From Streptomyces curacoi (GTDB lineage Bacteria > Actinomycetota > Actinomycetes > Streptomycetales > Streptomycetaceae): a DNA stretch of 64,000 bases. The stretch covers positions 164,139-228,138 of the forward strand of contig NZ_KQ947995.1 of assembly GCF_001513975.1 (NCBI RefSeq), written 5' to 3'. How positions within the stretch are numbered: position 1 is the stretch's first letter; each line of letters opens with the position of its first letter. The notes beneath the pieces were generated by a model. It was given only the letters and a program-made list of their open reading frames with translations. It made no database searches and was not told the DNA's origin. Position numbers and translations under genes: made by a program. This document shows, piece by piece, positions 44,441 to 52,968 of the stretch.

Positions 44441-44902
44441 ATGACCATGACGACGGTGCCGACCCTGACGGACCCGTCCGACGGCCGGATCGAGGACCGG
44501 CCCACCTGGTCCGAACTGATCGAGGAGGTACGGGAGTCCGGGCAGTACCCGACGACGGCGGAGGCCGAGCGCGTCACCCGCATCGTCCTGTCGGCCCTCG
44601 GCGGCCATGTGATCGGCGACGAACGGGTCGATCTGGCCCGTGCCCTGCCCGAGGAGGCGGCCAGAGTGATCGCCTCCCAGATCCCCGCCACGCGCCCCCT
44701 CACCGCGGCGGAGTTCGTCGACTCGATCGCCGCCCGCATAGCGGGAGCCACGCCGGCCACCGCCCGCTGGGACGCCAGCTCGGTCCTGAGCGTCCTGCCG
44801 AAGCGCGTCGGCGACGATCTGCTGGAGCGCATCCTGGGCCAGCTCCCGCCCGGTTACGCCCTGTTGTTCGGCAGAGCGGAACTGGCCTCGCCGGTGGAGT
44901 GA
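44441..44902 (+). CDS. DUF2267 domain protein
   Basis: 153 aa, cytoplasmic. DUF2267 features: TWSELIEEVRESGQYPTTAE, VLSALGGHVIGDERVDLARAL and VLSVLPKRVGDDLLERIL. Common in high-GC bacteria and often near stress genes; here it follows hsp20. Function unknown. Confidence 0.88.
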   Translation: MTMTTVPTLTDPSDGRIEDRPTWSELIEEVRESGQYPTTAEAERVTRIVLSALGGHVIGDERVDLARALPEEAARVIASQIPATRPLTAAEFVDSIAARIAGATPATARWDASSVLSVLPKRVGDDLLERILGQLPPGYALLFGRAELASPVE

Positions 44903-44927
44903 CCGCGGCCGGGGGAGCCCGCGCCGG

Positions 44928-45437
44928 TCAGGAACTCCCCCGCTGGGCCTCACCCTCGCGCCACTCGGCCCGCGCACGCAGTTCCGCCGAGTACCCCGCG
45001 CCGATGGCGCATCCGGCGGCGGTGAGGGCGAGGCCCGGCACGGCCGGGTTGACGTACCCGGGCACGGCACCGTTGTCGTACCTGCCGCCGTCGCTCGTCT
45101 CGCACACGAACCCGAGAGGGACGTAGGTGACCGTGTACTCGACGATCTCGACGCCCTGTAGGTGCCGCTCCGACCAGCCCGGCGTACGGCAGGACGGGGT
45201 CGGCGCCGAGTCGGTGCCGCCGTCCTCCGCCGCCAGGACCGCGCCGCAGACGGCGAGCAGCCCCCATGCGTACAGGGCGCAGGCCCCGGCGCCCGCGAGG
45301 GCGGCGAGCCCGCGCAGCACGACGGGAGCGCTCGCGCGCCGTGGGCCGTGGTCGGCCAGGGTGCGGCTGCCGTACCCGCACAGGCCCACGGCGGCGATGA
45401 CCGCGACCAGGGTGACCAGCGGGAGCAGCAGTAACAA
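44928..45437 (-). CDS. Small membrane protein
   Basis: 169 aa from a TTG at 45437. Start choice rests on GGAG five bases upstream, which lies inside the 20-bp repeat array. TM segments: LLLLPLVTLVAVIAAVGLCG, VVLRGLAALAGAGACALYAW and VPGLALTAAGCAIGAGY. The outside loop has two Cys (PSCRTPGW; GFVCETSDGG) that could form a disulphide. Family not recognised. Confidence 0.7.
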   Translation of the reverse strand: MLLLLPLVTLVAVIAAVGLCGYGSRTLADHGPRRASAPVVLRGLAALAGAGACALYAWGLLAVCGAVLAAEDGGTDSAPTPSCRTPGWSERHLQGVEIVEYTVTYVPLGFVCETSDGGRYDNGAVPGYVNPAVPGLALTAAGCAIGAGYSAELRARAEWREGEAQRGSS

Positions 45438-45440
45438 GTG

Positions 45441-45540
45441 GTCTCCAGACAGGACGGGCGGTCTCCCGGCGGGACGGGCGGTCTCCCGGCAGGACGGACG
45501 GTCTCCCGGCAGGACGGACGGTCTCCAGGCAGGACGGACG
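45441..45540. repeat. Five tandem 20-bp units in an upstream region
   Basis: Exact 20-bp period, consensus GTCTCCCGGCAGGACGGACG; units at 45441, 45461, 45481, 45501 and 45521, with units 3 and 4 identical. Read on the minus strand each unit carries GGGAGAC or TGGAGAC, like a ribosome-binding site; the first provides the actual one for the TTG-started membrane gene. No spacers, so not CRISPR. Confidence 0.92.
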
Positions 45541-45610
45541 GGTGCGCCGAGTCCATCAGGGCCCGGCGCACCCGGCTGTGGCGGAGCTCACAGTTCCGGC
45601 AACAGGGGCG

Positions 45611-46468
45611 TCACAGCACGTCGGCCAGGCGGTCCACCTGGTCCGGGTCGAGGCCGTAGCAGTAGAGCATGACCTCGTCGGCGCCCAGATCGGCGAAGGC
45701 GGTGATCGCGGAGCGGATCTCGGCCGGGGTGGTGAGCAGTCCGGCGACCATGCGGTCGGCCGTGCCGGTGAAGGCGTAGTACGCGTGCATGCGGGCGCGG
45801 GCGTCGTCCAGCACCTCCCGCGGGCCGAGCGCGACGTTCACCTGGGCCACGAGCCGGGGCTCGCCGTCGCGGCCGTACTCCTTCCAGAACCCGCGGACCG
45901 TGTCGAACAGGCCGCCCGCCCAGGAGGGCGCCGCGGCGGCGAGGAAGCCGTCGCCCCAGCGGGCGACGCGTTCGAGGGCGGCGGGCTTGAAGCCGCCGAA
46001 CAGCACCTGAGGGCCGCCGGGCCGGGCGGGCGCCGGACCGATCGGGCCGACGCCGTCGCCGTACGGCTCGCCCCACCACAGGCGGCACATCATCGCCATC
46101 TGCTCGTCCATGCGCCGGCCCCGGGTGCGCAGGTCGGTGCCCGCGACCCGATGGTCGTCGTCCCGGCCGCCGACGCCCAGGCCGAGGGTCAGCCGGCCCC
46201 CGGTCATACGGTCGAGGGTGGCGGCCTGCTTGGCCAGCAGGGCGGTGTCCCGCAGCGGGGCGAGCAGCACCTCGGTCTGGACACGGACGCGGGTCGTGGC
46301 ACCGGCGAGGACGGCCAGGGCGACCAGTGGCTCGGGGTTGTCGTAGACGAGCCGGTCGAGCAGGCCGAGGGTGCTGAAGGGACCGGCGTCGGCGCGGCGG
46401 GCCCAGGTGAGCAGGGTGGTCGGGTCGCCGATGGGCAGGCCGATGCCCACGTTCGTACCGACGTTCAT
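45611..46468 (-). CDS. LLM-class F420/flavin-dependent oxidoreductase
   Basis: 285 aa from the ATG at 46468. TIM-barrel luciferase-like features: NVGIGLPIGD at the start, LLDRLVYDNPEPLVALAVLA, TTRVRVQTEVLLAPLRD, LTLGLGVGGRDDDHRVAG and RWGDGFLAAAAP. Such actinobacterial enzymes use F420 or FMN to oxidise or reduce small molecules. Substrate unknown. Confidence 0.9.
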   Translation of the reverse strand: MNVGTNVGIGLPIGDPTTLLTWARRADAGPFSTLGLLDRLVYDNPEPLVALAVLAGATTRVRVQTEVLLAPLRDTALLAKQAATLDRMTGGRLTLGLGVGGRDDDHRVAGTDLRTRGRRMDEQMAMMCRLWWGEPYGDGVGPIGPAPARPGGPQVLFGGFKPAALERVARWGDGFLAAAAPSWAGGLFDTVRGFWKEYGRDGEPRLVAQVNVALGPREVLDDARARMHAYYAFTGTADRMVAGLLTTPAEIRSAITAFADLGADEVMLYCYGLDPDQVDRLADVL

Positions 46469-46660
46469 GAGGGAGCCTTTCGAAAGAGGGGTCGACAAAG
46501 ACAGCTGCCGCCCCTCCTGCACCTCAGCGAGCCTTCGCGAGGTGGGACGCTCCCGCTCTGCGGCGTGTTTCGGGGGAACGTCTCTTCGAAGTCGGTTCAC
46601 TGTAGGGCGGGTCGGTTTCGCCGGACAAACCATTTGTCCCGGCGGGGATTACGGCGGGCG

Positions 46661-47818
46661 TCACGGACGGATGCCGTCGAACTGCAGCACCCGGTAGGGC
46701 GTGCCCACGGTGCCGTTCCACTGCGACACGATCAGGGTCAGTGAGGTGGCGCTCGCGCTGCCGGGGTGGATGTAGCCGCCGTAGAGGTTGGGCACCGTCA
46801 GGGCGGTGATCTGCGGGACGGGGATGCTCCATACGGCGTCGGGGCGGGGTGCGGTGCGGGTGCAGATCGCGCCCATGTCGACGTCGAAGTAGCTCATGCA
46901 GTACGTGCCGTTGATCCGCTTCACGGAGAACTCGCCGGTGTTGTGCCCGGTCAGGATGACCGACGGCGGCGCGGCGGTGGTCCACTGCCAGGAGCCGCCG
47001 AGATGGGCCCAGTTCTGCTGGGCGCCGAAGTTGCCGTCCCGGAAGTCGTCCGGCCGGATGCGGAAGAGCTGGATGGCTCCGCCGTCGGCCGTGTTCTTGT
47101 GGGTGCCGTTCCAGCGCTTGGAGAAGACGTAGAGCCAGCCGTCGGGATCGATGCCCGCGAACGACCACATGCCGTACAGGGACTGGTTCGCCCCCTGGAG
47201 ATCGCCGGCCCAGCGGTAGTCGTAGTCGTGCCAGGTCACCCCGTGGTCGTCGGAGTAGGCGACGCCGGACATCAGCGAGCCGTCGTAGCCGGCCGGCGGG
47301 TCCCAGGTGTGCACCGACGTGTACTGGATGTAGGTGCGGCCGCCGAACTCGATGCAGTCGTTGGGGATACGGCTCACCTCGTGGCCGTACCCGTTGTCCG
47401 TGTCGTGCCCGTAGGCGAACAACTGGCCGGCCCGGCCCCCGGTCGGCATCGCCCAGGTGAACGAGATCGGTGTCGCGCCCGAGGCGTCGAAGCTCGCCTG
47501 GTTCAGCATCACCGGGGAGCCGATGTACTCACCGCTCTGCCGCGTTCCCGTCCACGCGTCACCGAAGACGTAGCCCCAAGTGCCGTCGTGCTCCCGGTAG
47601 TACGGGATCGCGAGGTCGCCGGAGCCGAGGCCCTGCTGACTCGCCGAGTCACCGGGCCGGTCGCACAAGGGCGTACCGCTCTGCCCGGCGGCCATGGCGG
47701 GCCCGGCGGCCACCGCGGGAAGGGCGGGCCCGGCGACCGACAGCCCGGCTCCGGCGAGCGTGAGCCCCATACCGGCCCTGAGCAGGGAGCGCCGGGTCGG
47801 AAGAGAGGACATGGACAT
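46661..47818 (-). CDS. Secreted DUF4185 domain protein
   Basis: 385 aa. Tat-type signal (TRRSLLRAGMGLTLAGAGLS) followed by a five-bladed beta-propeller-like domain as in DUF4185 (WGYVFGDAWTGTRQSGEY; DPDGWLYVFSKRWNGTHKN; VSQWNGTVGTPYRVLQ). Likely an extracellular carbohydrate-active or binding protein; DUF4185 proteins in mycobacteria include enzymes acting on cell-wall arabinan. Activity here is not proven. Confidence 0.85.
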   Translation of the reverse strand: MSMSSLPTRRSLLRAGMGLTLAGAGLSVAGPALPAVAAGPAMAAGQSGTPLCDRPGDSASQQGLGSGDLAIPYYREHDGTWGYVFGDAWTGTRQSGEYIGSPVMLNQASFDASGATPISFTWAMPTGGRAGQLFAYGHDTDNGYGHEVSRIPNDCIEFGGRTYIQYTSVHTWDPPAGYDGSLMSGVAYSDDHGVTWHDYDYRWAGDLQGANQSLYGMWSFAGIDPDGWLYVFSKRWNGTHKNTADGGAIQLFRIRPDDFRDGNFGAQQNWAHLGGSWQWTTAAPPSVILTGHNTGEFSVKRINGTYCMSYFDVDMGAICTRTAPRPDAVWSIPVPQITALTVPNLYGGYIHPGSASATSLTLIVSQWNGTVGTPYRVLQFDGIRP

Positions 47819-47863
47819 GGGTGAACCTCCGTGGTGGTGAAGGGTTTTCTGGGCGGGGGGGCG

Positions 47864-48091
47864 TCAGCGCTGGGAAGCGATGATCAGCAGCAGGACCATG
47901 AACGCCAGGACGATCAGGCACCCGGCGCCGCCCCCGGAGGACCCCTTGCGGAACTCGACCATGCCTCCGGGGGCGGTGTGCCGATGGCGTCGGGCGTAGT
48001 GCGTCCCCATCGCCTGCTCACCGCGGGATTCGCTCCCCCAGGCGGTGCGGTGCCCGCACTCGCCGCACCGGTATCGGTAGTTGTCGGCCAT
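47864..48091 (-). CDS. Small zinc-ribbon membrane protein
   Basis: 75 aa, ATG at 48091 with AAGGAGA upstream. N-terminal zinc-finger-like motif YRCGECGHRTAWGS with C-x2-C and later H residues (THYARRHRH), then a TM helix (GCLIVLAFMVLLLIIASQ). A small membrane-anchored, possibly metal-binding protein of unknown role. Confidence 0.75.
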   Translation of the reverse strand: MADNYRYRCGECGHRTAWGSESRGEQAMGTHYARRHRHTAPGGMVEFRKGSSGGGAGCLIVLAFMVLLLIIASQR

Positions 48092-48196
48092 GCCGGAATC
48101 TCCTTCTGTGCTGGGTGAGTGGTGAGTGGCCGCCGGCACGTCCGGTCGGACGCCAGGAGCGGCCGGTGAAATCGCCGTGAAACAAGGGGCCGTACG

Positions 48197-48904
48197 TCAT
48201 TCCTCGTCCCGCTCGGCCGCGGCCAGGTGCTCGGCGAGGGCGCGCAGGACGCAGAGGTTCGGGATCTCGGAGGCGACGGTTCCCCACACCTGCCACCGCC
48301 CGGCGGCGCGGAGGGCGACGGAGCCGTTGAGGATCTCGATGCGCTGGACCTGCGCCCATCGCAGGGACGTCCCGCGCGAGCCGACCTCGTCCCCGGTGAC
48401 CCACACGGGGCCGAAGACGAGCCGCGCCCCCGCGGCCAGCGCGGCCAGGGCCCGCGGCACCTGTGCGTCGGTGACGGTCCGGCGGATCTCGGGCCCCCAC
48501 ACCTCCGGCCGGCCGAAGTCGCCGCAGCGCAGCACGATCCGCCCACCGTCGACGTCGACGAGCACCAGGGCACGGACGAGGCCCTGCGGGGACAGCACCC
48601 TGCGCCGACACACCACCGTGGTGTCGTAGCGGACGACATGAATCCGCCCGTCGACGGCGGCCGTCAGCCCGTGTTCGTACAGGTCCAGCCGGGCGCCCGC
48701 CCTCGTCCCCCTGCCCGCGCCGGTCCGTAGCAGGTGCCGTGCCTCCGCGACGGCGGCCCGCCAGGTTCCGGGTTCGGTGAGTGGTGCTCGGTAGGTGGCG
48801 CGTCGCCTGCCGAGCCGTGCCCTGCCTGCGGCCTCGGAGACCCTTGCCAGCAGTAGCTCGTCGGCGCGGGTGCCGGAGTGGTTCGGGTGGGTTCCCTTGT
48901 TCAT
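48197..48904 (-). CDS. DUF6585-like (PH-fold) protein
   Basis: 235 aa from the ATG at 48904, which overlaps the stop of the hybrid frame by four bases (ATGA). A helical head (ADELLLARVSEAAGRARLG) precedes a PH-like beta domain (RLDLYEHGLTAAVDGRIHVV; RYDTTVVCRRRVLSPQG; LVFGPVWVTGDEVG) as in DUF6585 proteins. Probably cytoplasmic. Translationally coupled to the SARP regulator upstream through the hybrid frame. Confidence 0.75.
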   Translation of the reverse strand: MNKGTHPNHSGTRADELLLARVSEAAGRARLGRRRATYRAPLTEPGTWRAAVAEARHLLRTGAGRGTRAGARLDLYEHGLTAAVDGRIHVVRYDTTVVCRRRVLSPQGLVRALVLVDVDGGRIVLRCGDFGRPEVWGPEIRRTVTDAQVPRALAALAAGARLVFGPVWVTGDEVGSRGTSLRWAQVQRIEILNGSVALRAAGRWQVWGTVASEIPNLCVLRALAEHLAAAERDEE

Positions 48905-49000
48905 GCCGCACCCGCCCGGGCGCGACCGCGGCCCGTGTCGTTCCCGCGCAGGACCGACCACCGTGCCCGGCGCAGCGGTTCGTCCCGGGCCGCCCCCAGT
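48821..49000. repeat. Direct duplication, copy 1
   Basis: About 180 bp nearly identical to 49063-49242, offset by 242 bp. It spans the end-of-SARP-like sequence, the ATGA junction and the first codons of the DUF6585 gene. Additional shared sequence at 48654-48720 and 49008-49072 shows that about 107 bp were lost inside one copy. Confidence 0.9.
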
Positions 49001-49146
49001 TGGTCGGTGGCGGCCGTCAGCCCGTGTTCGTACAGGTCCAGCCGTGCGCCTGCCCTCGTCCCCCTGCCTGCGGCCTCGGAGACTCTTGCCAGCAGTAGCT
49101 CGTCGGCGCGGGTGCCGGAGTGGTCCGGGTGGGTTCCCTCGTTCAT
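48901..49146 (-). CDS. Hybrid reading frame made by tandem duplication
   Basis: 81 aa. The first 28 residues (MNEGTHPDHSGTRADELLLA onward) copy the start of the downstream DUF6585 gene. About 36 residues are missing, then GTRAGARLDLYEHGLTAA matches its PH-like core start. The rest (EPLRRARWSVLRGNDTGRG to the stop) copies the SARP C-terminus. Start and stop overlap the neighbouring genes by ATGA on both sides, so the chain of coupled frames was preserved. Whether a stable protein is made is unknown. Confidence 0.55.
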   Translation of the reverse strand: MNEGTHPDHSGTRADELLLARVSEAAGRGTRAGARLDLYEHGLTAATDQLGAARDEPLRRARWSVLRGNDTGRGRARAGAA

Positions 49147-49242
49147 GCCGCACCCGCCCGGGCGCGACCGCGGCCCGTGTCGTCCCGGCACAGGACCGAC
49201 CACCGCGCCCGGCGCAGCGGTTCGCCCGGGGTCACCCCCAGA
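49063..49242. repeat. Direct duplication, copy 2
   Basis: Partner of 48821-49000. Contains the true SARP 3' end and the ATGA start of the hybrid frame. Roughly ten mismatches over 180 bp suggest a fairly old event, or one followed by divergence. Confidence 0.9.
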
Positions 49243-50225
49243 TCGTCGGCGAGCCGCCTGGTCGTGCGCTCGAACACGGCCAGTGCCTCGGCCCGCCGGC
49301 CGACGCGGTGCAGGGCGAGCATCAGCTGGGCGGCGACCGGTTCGTTCAGGGGCTGTTCCAGCGCCAGCGCGGACAGGTCGGTGATCGCGTCGGCGACCCG
49401 TCCGAGCCTCAGCTGCCACTGCGCCTTGCGCTGGGCCAGGGCGGCCCTGCGCTCGACCAGCCGCACCCGCTCCAACTCGGCCAAAGGCCCCGGCAGTCCG
49501 GCCAGCGGCTCACCCCGGAACAGATCCAGCGCCCGGGCACACAGCCGCACCGCCTCGGCCGGATCACCGGCCCGCTCGGCGGCCCCGGCCGCGGTGACGA
49601 GCTCCTCCATGCGGGTCAGGTCCACCTCGACCGCGCCGGGCGCCAGCCGATAGCCGTACCGGTCACGCCTGATCACCGAGTCCGGGCACTCACCGAGACG
49701 CAGGCCCTTGCGCAGCCGGTACACATAGACCGGTACGACGTTCCCGCCCGGCGACTCCATCCCCCAGACGCCGTCGAGCAGTTCCTGCCGGCTGACCGAC
49801 CGGTGCGGGCTCAGCGCCAACGCCGCCAGCACCGCCTGCTGCCGGACCGGGCCGACGTCCACGGGCTGCCCGCCGCGCCAGGCCCGCAACGGGCCGAGCA
49901 CGCAGACCCGGAGGCCCGCGTCGGGGGAGGGGCCGGTCCGCCCCTGGACAGGGGGCGCCGATGGTGTGGCCTGCCTGCGCGGTCCTTGTCCCGGCACGAC
50001 CAGACCGCAGTCGAAGGCGTGCACGATGGCGGCGGCCCGGTCGGGCAGCCCGAGCTTCAGCAGGATCCGCCTCAGGTGTCCGGCCACCGCATGCTCGGGC
50101 AGCGCGAGCGCTTCGGCGATCTCGGCGTCCCCCAGGCCGCAGCCGAGGGCGTGGAGCACCTCGCGCTCCTGAGCGGTGAGGGCGTAGACGCCCGGGTGTC
50201 CCTGGGGTGCGGTCGTCGTCGGCAT
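49143..50225 (-). CDS. LuxR-HTH plus SARP-type (wHTH-BTAD) transcription regulator
   Basis: 360 aa. Residues 12-68 are a LuxR/GerE helix-turn-helix (LTAQEREVLHALGCGLGDAE then IAEALALPEHAVAGHLRRIL). After a Pro-rich linker comes an OmpR-type winged helix (about 107-195, LRVCVLGPLRAWRGGQPVDV; RSVSRQELLDGVWG) and a bacterial transcriptional activator domain (about 200-345, VDLTRMEELVTAAGAAERAG; NEPVAAQLMLALHRVGRRAE). SARPs normally start with the winged helix, so a second DNA-binding domain at the front is unusual. It diverges from the NACHT gene over 185 bp and is coupled to the hybrid frame downstream. Confidence 0.88.
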   Translation of the reverse strand: MPTTTAPQGHPGVYALTAQEREVLHALGCGLGDAEIAEALALPEHAVAGHLRRILLKLGLPDRAAAIVHAFDCGLVVPGQGPRRQATPSAPPVQGRTGPSPDAGLRVCVLGPLRAWRGGQPVDVGPVRQQAVLAALALSPHRSVSRQELLDGVWGMESPGGNVVPVYVYRLRKGLRLGECPDSVIRRDRYGYRLAPGAVEVDLTRMEELVTAAGAAERAGDPAEAVRLCARALDLFRGEPLAGLPGPLAELERVRLVERRAALAQRKAQWQLRLGRVADAITDLSALALEQPLNEPVAAQLMLALHRVGRRAEALAVFERTTRRLADDLGVTPGEPLRRARWSVLCRDDTGRGRARAGAA

Positions 50226-50410
50226 GGTGGTTCCCCGTTCTCCGGACCGGGCGACGCACGGCGTCCCGGTCGATCACCTCGATGTCCTCGAAGCTGGCCG
50301 ACGTGGAGGAAACGTGGACAGGGCATTGAACCGGTCATATGTGACCGGTGACCGGGCTAAAGTCCCTCACCTGCGAAAAGGCGACAACTCAGGGGGAAGG
50401 GCCGTGACTT

Positions 50411-52888
50411 GTGGCCAGTGAGTTCGGGACGGTCCTGCGGCGGTTACGCGTCCGGGAGGGGATGACCCAGGAGGAGCTGGAGCGGCGTTCCGGCGTCAGC
50501 GTGAGCACCATCCGCGGCCTGGAGACCGGCAAGCGCTCCAACCCGCGCATGACCACGGTGCAGCAGCTGGCCGACGCGCTCGCCCTGCAGCTCGACGACC
50601 GTGAGGAGTTGGCGCGGGCCGCCGTTCCCGGCAACCAGGGCAGCCAGAGCAACCAAAGCAACCAGAGCAACCGGGGCAACCAGGGCAGCCAGAGCAACCA
50701 GGGCAGCGCCCGGCGGGGCGAGCCCACCACCGAGGGACCGAGCCCACAGGACCCGGCTCCCGAGCAGCCGCCGCCGGCAGCCCATGACGCCCTGGCGGAC
50801 GCGACCGAACAGCTCGCGAAGGCGGTGGCCGCCCGCTGGCAGCGCGAGGAGGAGCAACGGCAGATCCAGGACCCCTACCCGCTACCCGTCCGCTGGCGCG
50901 AGGCGGACGAGAACCTCGTCGACCACTGGGCCAACATCCGCCGCCTCCCACCCGGAGCCGCGAACGACCCCCTGGACCTGAGCGGGCGGCTGGAGCACAT
51001 CGCGAAGATCTACCGGGACATCCCCTCCGGACGGCTCGTGATCCTCGGCAGATCCGGCTCCGGGAAGACGATCCTGACCCTGCGCTTCGTCCTCGACCAT
51101 CTGCGGACGCGCACCCCCGGGGAACCCGTCCCGGTCCTCTTCAGCATCGGTGCCTGGAACCCCACCACCCTCACCCTGCGCGACTGGCTGACCCAGCAGC
51201 TGATGCGCGATCACCCCGGTACGGCCGCCCGGAGCCCCGGCAGGGCCAGCCTCGCCGCCGCACTGGTCGACTCCGGCCGGGTGCTCCCGGTCCTGGACGG
51301 CTTCGACGAGATGGCCGACGGCCTGCGCCGTCCCGCGCTGGAGGCACTCAACGCCACCACCCTGCCCCTCCTGCTCACCAGCCGCCCCGCCGAATACGCC
51401 GCCGCCGTCGCCGAGACCGACGTACTGACCGCCGCCGCCGCGGTCGAACTCACCGACCTCACCCTCGACGACCTGGCCGCCTACCTGCCCCGCACCACCC
51501 GCAAGCCCGACCCCGCGAACCCCGCCGAGGGCGCGTGGGACCCCGTACTGAGGGCACTGCGACAGCAGCAGCCGCAGTCGGACGGGCCCGCGCCCCCGCC
51601 TCCGCCCGCCGCGCCTCCGCCCGCCGCGCCCCCGCCCGCCGCGCCCCCGCCCGCCACGGTCCCGCCCGCCACCCTCCCGCTCGCCACCGTCCTGACGACC
51701 CCCCTGATGGTGTCGCTCGCCCGCACCATCTACAGCGACACCCCCGACCACGACCCCGCCGACCTCCTCGACACCGAACGCTTCGGCACCGCCGAGCAGC
51801 TGGAGGACCACCTCCTCGACAACTTCCTCCCCACCGTCTACCGCCACCGCCCCCACGACGGACCGCGCGACTGCGACCCGGACCGCGCCCGCCGCTGGCT
51901 CGGCTACCTCGCCCACCACCTGACCCGGCACAAGACCCCCGACCTCGCCTGGTGGCGCCTCGGCAACGGACTGCGCCGCTCCACCCGCACCCTCGTCACC
52001 GCCCTCGTGGCGGGACTCGTCATCGGCCTCGTCGACGGCGCCGTCAGCGCCGCCTTCTACGGCAGGCTCACGGGCTCCCTCGTGGACGGGGCGGTCGTCG
52101 GACTCCTCGCCGGCCTCGTATTCGGGCTCGTGCACTGGCTGACGTACACGGCCAAGGGCAAGCACGTCATGCCGTCCGCCGTACGTCTGCGGATCCGCGG
52201 CAGACCCAGAGCCACCGTATGGACGGCCGGCCCCCGCCTGGTGATCGGCACACTCGGCGGCGCGACGTTCGGATTCGCGTACGGATTCCTGGTCGGCCTG
52301 GTGAAGTCGTACGCCTGGACCGACCCCTCGACCATGCTGCGTATCGGCCTCGTCGACGGGCTCGTCTACGGCCTGGTCTTCGGCGCCGGCACCGGACTGG
52401 CCTTCTGCCTCCTCGGCCTCCTCGAAACCCCCCTCGACCTGGACTCCGCCGTCAACCCGCGCACCCTCCTGACCACCAACCGCCGCACCGTGGCCACCCA
52501 ACTGCTCGTCTGGGCCCCCACCTTCGGGATCGTGGTCGGATGCGGCAGCGGAGCGGCGGTCGACCTCCTGCAGGGACCACTGGGCCCCCTCACCTGGCCC
52601 TCCGAAGCCAGCCTCCTGCTCGGCGTCATCAGCGGCCTCGGCGCCGCCCTCGGCCATGCCCTCACCCTGACCGCCTGGGGGCAGTGGCTCGTCCTCGCCC
52701 GGATCTGGCTGCCGTTGACCGGGCGCCTGCCCTGGGCCGTGGTCACGTTCCTGGAGGACGCCTACCAGCGCGGCGTGCTGCGCCAGGCCGGCGCGGTCTA
52801 CCAGTTCCGCCACGCCCGGCTGCAACACCACCTCGCCGAGCGCCATCGCCGCACGGGCTTTCACGGCGATTTCATCGCTCCTCCCTAG
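50411..52888 (+). CDS. XRE-HTH / NACHT NTPase / multi-TM STAND protein
   Basis: 825 aa from a GTG with AGGGGGAAGG upstream. Residues 5-62 are an XRE helix-turn-helix (LRRLRVREGMTQEELERRSG). Residues 74-100 are a Gln/Asn/Ser/Gly repeat (NQGSQSNQSNQSNRGNQ). The NACHT core has Walker A GRSGSGKT (213-220), Walker B VLPVLDGFDE and LLTSRPAEY. A Pro/Ala repeat near 400-430 precedes five or more Gly-rich TM helices (about 510-760, LVTALVAGLVIGLVDGAV; LVIGTLGGATFGFAYGFLVG), then a short cytosolic end (RQAGAVYQFRHARLQHHLAE). Streptomyces have many such NACHT proteins; some NACHT proteins are anti-phage. Role here is not shown. Confidence 0.85.
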   Translation: MASEFGTVLRRLRVREGMTQEELERRSGVSVSTIRGLETGKRSNPRMTTVQQLADALALQLDDREELARAAVPGNQGSQSNQSNQSNRGNQGSQSNQGSARRGEPTTEGPSPQDPAPEQPPPAAHDALADATEQLAKAVAARWQREEEQRQIQDPYPLPVRWREADENLVDHWANIRRLPPGAANDPLDLSGRLEHIAKIYRDIPSGRLVILGRSGSGKTILTLRFVLDHLRTRTPGEPVPVLFSIGAWNPTTLTLRDWLTQQLMRDHPGTAARSPGRASLAAALVDSGRVLPVLDGFDEMADGLRRPALEALNATTLPLLLTSRPAEYAAAVAETDVLTAAAAVELTDLTLDDLAAYLPRTTRKPDPANPAEGAWDPVLRALRQQQPQSDGPAPPPPPAAPPPAAPPPAAPPPATVPPATLPLATVLTTPLMVSLARTIYSDTPDHDPADLLDTERFGTAEQLEDHLLDNFLPTVYRHRPHDGPRDCDPDRARRWLGYLAHHLTRHKTPDLAWWRLGNGLRRSTRTLVTALVAGLVIGLVDGAVSAAFYGRLTGSLVDGAVVGLLAGLVFGLVHWLTYTAKGKHVMPSAVRLRIRGRPRATVWTAGPRLVIGTLGGATFGFAYGFLVGLVKSYAWTDPSTMLRIGLVDGLVYGLVFGAGTGLAFCLLGLLETPLDLDSAVNPRTLLTTNRRTVATQLLVWAPTFGIVVGCGSGAAVDLLQGPLGPLTWPSEASLLLGVISGLGAALGHALTLTAWGQWLVLARIWLPLTGRLPWAVVTFLEDAYQRGVLRQAGAVYQFRHARLQHHLAERHRRTGFHGDFIAPP

Positions 52889-52968
52889 CGTCTCGGACCA
52901 CAGCACCAGCCAGCACGTGCCCGCACGCCATCGGCGTCACAGGCACCATCGGACCCAGGGGGACACCC

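Noticed and set aside
43390..45540. CRISPR arrays
   Set aside because: The 17-bp and 20-bp repeats are head-to-tail without spacers, and no cas genes are near.
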